From [Actinomadura] parvosata subsp. kistnae (lineage in GTDB: Bacteria > Actinomycetota > Actinomycetes > Streptosporangiales > Streptosporangiaceae): DNA of 64,000 nt. The stretch covers positions 372,001-436,000 of the forward strand of contig NZ_OOHJ01000018.1 in assembly GCF_900323885.1 (NCBI RefSeq). The letters run 5' to 3'. The position numbers and the translations under genes were made by a program. The notes under the pieces were generated by a model. The model did not search any database and was not told the DNA's origin. It saw only the letters and a program-made list of their open reading frames with translations. Positions 59,288 to 64,000 of this stretch are shown in pieces; position 1 is the first letter of the stretch, and the number at the start of each line of letters is the position of its first letter.

Positions 59288-60281
59288 TCCCGCCAGACGG
59301 CTGGACCTGTGGCCCAACACAGTGATGAACGATCTGCACAGCATCCTGGACATCGAGGCCGGGCTACGTGAGGTGCTGTTGCACTCCCACTACGCCACCC
59401 AGCTCGACGGCCTGCACGCGCTTCTCGACATCGAGGCGGGGCTCGGCCAGATCCTGCTCACCAAGATCTCCTCCATGGGCGAGGAACGGGCAGAGAGCCG
59501 TCACTGCACCTACGATGAGGCGTTCCCTGCCGTCGGCCCTGAGGATCGTCTGGCCCTACGGCAGCATCCTCGTGTCCGGACGTCGCGCCGTCTCCTCACT
59601 CGCGCCCTCGACCACGACCATGCCCTCGGCCTCAGCCTCCGTCTCGCCCGGAAACTGGCCCATCACGTCGACCGCCCGCAAGTCCACGGCCACACGCGCC
59701 AGCGTGCCCGCTCGCTGGCCCACGACCTCGCCTTCCGCCTTCGTACGGATCGCGAGCGCGCCACGGAGCTGACAGCGGTTCTCGCCCGATCCGCCGGTTC
59801 CTCTCACAATCCGATCGGCGCCGGCGACCTCGCCCGCGGCCTCGATCACGCCCGTGCTCTCGACCTGGTGCTCGACCTCGCACACGCGCTCAGCCGCGAT
59901 CTCGAGCATGACCTCGCCGGCCAGCTCATCCACTGCCTCACCCGTGATCTCGGCGACATCCACGACGCGGCGCGCACCCTGGTCGCGTGGGCCGTCACCT
60001 GGGTCCGGGACGTCGTCAGCGAGTTGCTGGGCCGCGAGGTCTTTCTCGACCAGGACATGGTGTACCTGTTCCTCGACGACTTCACCACGTCCGACCTGCG
60101 TTCCGTGCGGCTGTCGGATGTCGAACTGGAAGGGGTGCGGTGGTCGGAGACGGGCACATGGTGGCCAGACGATGTGGACATCGAGCACGTCAGAGCCCGC
60201 TCGGACGTGCTCGCAGCGGGCAGCGGACTGTGGGTGATCCGATCCAGCGCCGCAACCGTACGGGACTTCGTCGACTGCTGA
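59268..60281 (+). CDS. Unrecognised helical-repeat protein coupled to the ECF sigma factor
   Basis: A 337-aa protein overlapping the sigma gene by 20 bases, with GGAGAGGAGG before its ATG. N-terminal duplication: LHSILDIEAGLREVLLHSHYA then LHALLDIEAGLGQILL. The middle repeats Leu/Arg/His-rich helices (RALDHDHALGLSLRLARKLAHHV, RGLDHARALDLVLDLAHALSRDL). The C-terminal part (LRSVRLSDVELEGVRWSETGTWWP) looks like short pentapeptide-type coils. No signal peptide. Coupling suggests a regulator or effector of the sigma factor. Confidence 0.75.
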   Translation: MLALDIDPARRLDLWPNTVMNDLHSILDIEAGLREVLLHSHYATQLDGLHALLDIEAGLGQILLTKISSMGEERAESRHCTYDEAFPAVGPEDRLALRQHPRVRTSRRLLTRALDHDHALGLSLRLARKLAHHVDRPQVHGHTRQRARSLAHDLAFRLRTDRERATELTAVLARSAGSSHNPIGAGDLARGLDHARALDLVLDLAHALSRDLEHDLAGQLIHCLTRDLGDIHDAARTLVAWAVTWVRDVVSELLGREVFLDQDMVYLFLDDFTTSDLRSVRLSDVELEGVRWSETGTWWPDDVDIEHVRARSDVLAAGSGLWVIRSSAATVRDFVDC

Positions 60282-60353
60282 GCACCGGCGGCAAGGCCCC
60301 TAGCGATCTCACCCAGCAGTAAGCGGCAGCTGACTGACCCGCACAGTGCTGCC

Positions 60354-60520
60354 GTGCGGAATGCGGCGCAAGCCCTCCAGGACGCCAACCAGCGGCTCTC
60401 AGCGGCGCGCACCGAACAGCAGGCGGAGGGTCAGGAACAAGAGGCGTCGCCTGCGAGCTCGACGCCTACCGTCAGATCTCCTACGCCCGATTCCTGCGCG
60501 GCGTCCTGACAGGCCGATAA
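60354..60520 (+). pseudogene. Possible decayed coiled-coil ORF
   Basis: VRNAAQALQDANQRLSAARTEQQA reads as a coiled coil; after a one-base shift near 60448 another frame gives CELDAYRQISYARFLRGVLTGR and a stop. Both pieces look protein-like but neither has a convincing start. The rest of the gap from 60282 to 60662 shows nothing recognisable. Confidence 0.25.
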
Positions 60521-60662
60521 ACCACCGGGTCGTCGAGGCCGATGGTGGCGCGGTACAGGGGTCGTGCCGGAATGCGACCAGGATCAGGAAGCGCTTGCAC
60601 ACGGTGCCGCACAACCGAAGTGCTTCCTCGATCATCGTGCGGGCGCCTGATCCGCCGTTCCT

Positions 60663-61070
60663 TCAGGCGGCGGCCGGTACGGGTGCCGCGCAGGTGCAGC
60701 CGATCTCGCACCAGACGCCGGTGTGGTCGGGCCGCCGGGTGACGCCCCAGCCTCGGGAGAGGTGGTCCACGAGGAACAGCCCGCGCCCCCGCGTGGCCTC
60801 CGACCCGGCCGCGCCGAGCCGCGGCGCGCCCGCGCCGCCGTGGTCGTGCACCTCGACCAGGACGGCGTCGGCCAGGTGGGTGATGCGCACCTCGAAGCTG
60901 TCGTGGCGGCCGGCGGCGGTGTGCTCGACGGCGTTGGCGGCCAGTTCGGAGACGGCCAGGACGACGTCGTCCGCGGCGGGGTGGCCGGCGACGACGCCGC
61001 CCGCGAAACGGCGCGCGTGCCCGATCTCTTCCAGCTGGGCCGGGAACTGTCGCATCTCGGTGCCGGTCAT
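60663..61070 (-). CDS. ATP-binding anti-sigma-factor-like protein (RsbW/SpoIIAB-type HATPase)
   Basis: A 135-aa GHKL ATPase: N box LAVSELAANAVEHTAAG, G1 box VEVHDHGGAG, G2 box RGRGLFLVDHLSRGWG. Actinomycetes carry many such stand-alone kinase or anti-sigma proteins acting in partner-switching networks. ATG at 61070 has GGAGG eight bases upstream; ATG at 61076 is too close to it. Divergent from the FHA-flavoprotein gene. Confidence 0.88.
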   Translation of the reverse strand: MTGTEMRQFPAQLEEIGHARRFAGGVVAGHPAADDVVLAVSELAANAVEHTAAGRHDSFEVRITHLADAVLVEVHDHGGAGAPRLGAAGSEATRGRGLFLVDHLSRGWGVTRRPDHTGVWCEIGCTCAAPVPAAA

Positions 61071-61313
61071 TCCCATCGCCTCCGCGCGTGCATCGGCTGG
61101 TACCGCCTGACATCTCCCAGCATGCGGAGCCCGCTTGCCGGTTCCCTGCCGGACGCTTGCGAGCGGACGGCACGGGAGCACGGGTTCGCGGGCGGGGCCG
61201 AGCCGGATGTGCGTATTTCTCACTTACGCGGCCGCCTCTGATCGCCCATGATGGACGAGAACGCATCGATGGCCAGCGCTCTTGTCACGATTTTTCACGA
61301 TAAGGAAGGCATC

Positions 61314-63359
61314 ATGCCCCCTGCCATCGTCGGACACGGCGGCCCTCTCGCCGACCGCCGCTTCCCGCTCGGTGACACACCGACCACCTTCGGCCGCAGG
61401 ACCGACTCCAGCGTGGTGCTCTCCAGCGAACGAGCCTCGCGCCGCCACGCCGAGATCCGCCATGAGGCGGGGCAGTACGTCCTGCACGACCTGGGAAGCC
61501 GCAACGGGACGCTGGTCAACGGCAGGCGCGTCACCTCACAGGTGCTCCAGCCCGGCGATCTGATCACGATCGGCGACGAGCAGTTCCGCTTCCTGCCCGC
61601 CGACGACACCGCGACGATCCTCGGCGCCCTCGACGACAGCGCGACCGTCTACGGCGGCCCCTTGCAACCGCACGCAGCCGGATCCACGCTGCCGCGAACC
61701 GGCGGGCCCGCGCAGCCACCTGACCCGGGGCCGGTGCTCCGGGTGACCGTTTCGGGCGGCGGCCCCGTCGGGCTGAGCTTCGCGCTCCTCCTGGAGCACC
61801 TCATGGGCCCGCGGGTCGCCGTCACCGTGTACGACGGCCGCTGGACCCAGGACGGCTCCCGGGTCGTGTGGAAGGGCCAGGAGCAGGGCAACGTACGACG
61901 TCAGCAGGTCGTCACCGTGCAGAGCCGCCAGTACCTGAATCTCCCCGGCCCGGTGCAGACCCGGCTGTTCGAGCCCGGCGCGTACTCGGAGATGTGGCCG
62001 CCCGGCCCCGACTCCATCCGGGGGCACGCCCCCCGCAACCTGCGCATCGCCTACATCGAGGACACCCTCCTGGAGATGGCCGGCGAGAAGCCCGACCGCA
62101 TCCGGCTCGTCCCCGCCCGCTTCGACCCCGGCGAGCACGGCGACAGCGCGAAGCAGGATCACGTGCTGGCCATCTGCGAGGGCGGCCGCTCGCGGACGCG
62201 GGAGCGGTTCTCCGCCAAGTTCGGCACCGCCGACAGCTCGATCTACTCCCTGGACGGCAAGCATCTGCAGGATGTCGTGCTGGGCCTGCGCGTCAAGTCC
62301 GACCTGCCCGACGCCATGTCGGTCCTGCTGACCGTGGCTCAAAACCGCTACCTGCTCAACGCGCTGGGCGGCGAGGGCTTCCTCAACATGCGGCTCACCG
62401 ACGAGGAGGCGGCGGAGGTCGTCGGCATCGATCCCGTGCGCCGCGTGTTCGAGGAGTGCGTGGCCGCCAACCCGTGCATGATGGGCCGCACCGGCGACGG
62501 CGACTTCCACTGCTCCACGCACGGCACGTTGTTCCTGCCCGCCCTGATCAAGGGGTCGGCCCTGTGGCGGCGGGTGCAGGAGGGGCTGGTGATGTTCGGG
62601 GTGGCCGAGCACAATCTCAGCGCGGTCACCGCGTTCCGGCTGGACATGGTGCAGCGGCCGCGCTTCACCGCGCGCCTGCACGCCCCGACCTCGACCACCC
62701 CCGGCACCTACGGTTTCCTGCTCGGCGACGCCGCCAACGCCATCCACTTCTGGCCGGGCCGCGGGCTCAACAGCGGGCTGGCCTCGGCCATCTCCCTGGC
62801 CCGTACGCTCAGCCAGGTCTGGCGCGGGCGACCGTTCCGCGACGCCGACTTCATCCGCCACGAGGCCGCCATGGCGATGCTGCAGTACCGGCACAAGAGC
62901 CGCGCCTGGCAGGCGATGGTCACGACCGACGAGAACGGCGTGACCCGCGCCATCAAGGACAACATCGCCAAGGGCTGCGCGACCACGCCCGCCGCATCGG
63001 GCTCCGACGCGCAGGTCGCGGCGGACATCGACACGCTGATGGACCGGCTCGGAGCGATCCGGGGCCGCCTGTCACAGCGCGTCTCCGGCCTCCCGGACGA
63101 CGCCGCCCTGCGGGCCCACCTCGGCCGGCTGTCGGCCGAGACCCTGCGCGTCCTGGTCATCAGCGAGGCGTGGGACACCGTGGTCATGGGCGGCGAGGAG
63201 GTCGACATCGACATCTTCTACCGGGAGGAGCCCGCGTCCGCTCCGGACGCGGAGCCCGTGTGGGGCCCGCGGCTGGCCAGCGAGCGCGAGCAGCACACCA
63301 GGCTCATCTCCCGCTCGACCACCCGGACACCGCGGCCGGCGGCACAGGCCCCCCGGTAG
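61314..63359 (+). CDS. FHA domain fused to an FAD-dependent monooxygenase-like protein
   Basis: A 681-aa protein. Residues about 15-95 form an FHA phosphothreonine-binding domain (TTFGRRTDSSVVLSSERASRRHAEI, VLHDLGSRNGTLVNGRRV, LQPGDLITIGDEQFRF). After a linker, a flavoprotein begins at about 145 with VTVSGGGPVGLSFALLLEHL; the second FAD motif is GFLLGDAANAIHFWPGRGLNSGLASAISLA. The tail (about 570-681) is helical and unrecognised. Start ATG at 61314 has AAGGAAGG; an upstream ATG at 61248 lacks one. The FHA implies control by Ser/Thr protein kinases or docking to phosphorylated partners. Confidence 0.88.
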   Translation: MPPAIVGHGGPLADRRFPLGDTPTTFGRRTDSSVVLSSERASRRHAEIRHEAGQYVLHDLGSRNGTLVNGRRVTSQVLQPGDLITIGDEQFRFLPADDTATILGALDDSATVYGGPLQPHAAGSTLPRTGGPAQPPDPGPVLRVTVSGGGPVGLSFALLLEHLMGPRVAVTVYDGRWTQDGSRVVWKGQEQGNVRRQQVVTVQSRQYLNLPGPVQTRLFEPGAYSEMWPPGPDSIRGHAPRNLRIAYIEDTLLEMAGEKPDRIRLVPARFDPGEHGDSAKQDHVLAICEGGRSRTRERFSAKFGTADSSIYSLDGKHLQDVVLGLRVKSDLPDAMSVLLTVAQNRYLLNALGGEGFLNMRLTDEEAAEVVGIDPVRRVFEECVAANPCMMGRTGDGDFHCSTHGTLFLPALIKGSALWRRVQEGLVMFGVAEHNLSAVTAFRLDMVQRPRFTARLHAPTSTTPGTYGFLLGDAANAIHFWPGRGLNSGLASAISLARTLSQVWRGRPFRDADFIRHEAAMAMLQYRHKSRAWQAMVTTDENGVTRAIKDNIAKGCATTPAASGSDAQVAADIDTLMDRLGAIRGRLSQRVSGLPDDAALRAHLGRLSAETLRVLVISEAWDTVVMGGEEVDIDIFYREEPASAPDAEPVWGPRLASEREQHTRLISRSTTRTPRPAAQAPR

Positions 63360-63380
63360 ACGAGCCGGAAGGAGCACGAC

Positions 63381-63416
63381 ATGTCCGCTCAGAGCCGGAT
63401 AGGCTCCGAGCCGTGA
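63381..63416 (+). CDS. Possible 11-aa leader peptide
   Basis: GGAAGGAG lies seven bases before an ATG encoding MSAQSRIGSEP. Its TGA overlaps a GTG that opens a 22-residue repeat ORF (63413-63481), whose stop in turn overlaps the GTG of the flavoprotein gene. Translation of the chain would couple to the main gene. Confidence 0.3.
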   Translation: MSAQSRIGSEP

Positions 63417-63474
63417 CCTCGACGAACGTGATCCCGGACGTGACCTCGACGGACGTGACCTCGACGGACGTGGC
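63413..63474 (+). repeat. 15-bp tandem repeat before the flavoprotein gene
   Basis: Four units of GTGACCTCGACGGAC, two perfect, directly before the start of the next gene. Could encode VTSTD repeats in a short ORF ending at the flavoprotein start (GTGA overlap). Confidence 0.8.
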
Positions 63475-63477
63475 CCG

Positions 63478-64000
63478 GTGAGCGCCACCCGGCTGCTGGT
63501 CATCGGAGCCGACGCGGCAGGGATGAGCGCGGCGCACCAGGCGCTCCGGGCGGCGGGGCCAGGGCTGGCCGTGACCGTGCTGGAGGCGACGGGCGACACG
63601 TCGTACTCCGCCTGCGGCATCCCCTACTGGATCGCCGGCGACGTGCCCGGCGGCGACGCGCTGGTGGCCCGCACCGCCGAGCAGCACCGGGCGGCCGGGA
63701 TCGACCTGCGCTTCGGCGCCACCGCGACCGCGATCGACCGGCAGGCCGGCACCGTCACCTACCAGGACGCCGGCGGCGAGCAGGTGCTGGGCTACGACGA
63801 GCTGGTGATCGCGACCGGCGCGTCGGCCGTGGTGCGCGACTGGGCCGTCGACCCCGGTACGGGGCGGCGGTACGCCGGGGTGGCGCCGGTGAAGACGCTC
63901 GCGGACGGCGCGGCGTGGCTGGACCTGCTCGCGGGGCTCCCCGGGGGCGGCGGCCGGGTGGTCGTCGCCGGCGGCGGCTACATCGGCGTCGAGATGGCCG
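63478..64000 (+). CDS. CoA-disulfide-reductase-like pyridine nucleotide-disulfide oxidoreductase, partial
   Basis: The first 174 residues are visible before the window ends. FAD motif LLVIGADAAGMSAAHQAL (GxDxAG, as in this family), single active-site Cys in TSYSACGIPYWIAGDV, IATGAS, and the start of the NADH motif VVVAGGGYIGVEMA. Relatives reduce CoA disulfide, oxidise NADH or reduce persulfides through the single Cys. GTG start, overlapping a short upstream ORF. Confidence 0.88.
   Translation, partial: MSATRLLVIGADAAGMSAAHQALRAAGPGLAVTVLEATGDTSYSACGIPYWIAGDVPGGDALVARTAEQHRAAGIDLRFGATATAIDRQAGTVTYQDAGGEQVLGYDELVIATGASAVVRDWAVDPGTGRRYAGVAPVKTLADGAAWLDLLAGLPGGGGRVVVAGGGYIGVEMA

Overview
The DNA is very GC-rich (about 72-74%), almost every gene shows G or C at third codon positions, and the gene content is that of a filamentous actinomycete: NRPS, ECF sigma factor, FHA protein, PucR/ROK/SorC/TetR regulators, actinobacterial DksA-like and MreB-like proteins. 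A Streptosporangiales member such as Nonomuraea would fit, but the genus is a guess. No rRNA, tRNA, CRISPR array, phage or insertion sequence was seen.

Layout. 0-2.4 kb: the start of a MurF-like ligase coupled to a D-Ala-D-Ala ligase, then a cold-shock protein and a small beta-domain protein. 3-6.8 kb: a GH35 beta-galactosidase with a tiny coupled repeat protein, a FadR-type regulator and a small membrane protein. 7.3-22 kb: a compact biosynthetic locus of three genes joined by ATGA overlaps: a two-module NRPS (A-T-C-A-T), a second protein with C-A-T-C-A-T-TE fused in frame to a complete MFS transporter, and a threonine dehydratase-like PLP enzyme. The TE has Cys where the nucleophilic Ser is expected. 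This one-protein assembly line, release domain and exporter is the most unusual system here. 22-32.7 kb: secreted proteins (a serine hydrolase, a YD-repeat phospholipase A2), a NarL-type two-component pair, and several small redox/regulator units (LysR-SDR, TetR-quinone reductase-flavin monooxygenase).

32.8-51.4 kb is a plant-glycoside catabolic island. A nine-gene minus-strand operon (TIM-barrel isomerase, split transketolase, FGGY kinase, DUF2291, ribose-type ABC transporter, secreted DUF1593 protein) matches the D-apiose/apulose pathway. It diverges from a SorC regulator over a palindromic operator. Next comes a C-glycoside cleavage set (GMC 3-oxidase, DUF6379 beta subunit, isomerase-like alpha subunit) with a divergent GPH-family symporter and a ROK regulator. 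Seven single-base frameshifts, all a missing G in a plus-strand G run, fall within 2.4 kb of this set.

51.4-64 kb: an ADP-ribosylglycohydrolase; a DadA-like dehydrogenase with a PucR regulator and two 19-bp operator copies between them; a DksA-like protein; a MreB-like ATPase with a coupled 34-residue peptide; a gdhA remnant; an ECF sigma operon with an unrecognised partner; an RsbW-like ATPase; an FHA domain fused to a flavin monooxygenase; and the start of a CoA-disulfide-reductase-like flavoprotein.

A theme through the whole window is short tandem repeats whose unit is a multiple of three (15, 18, 21, 24, 33, 39 bp), inserted in frame in linkers and loops of otherwise ordinary proteins.
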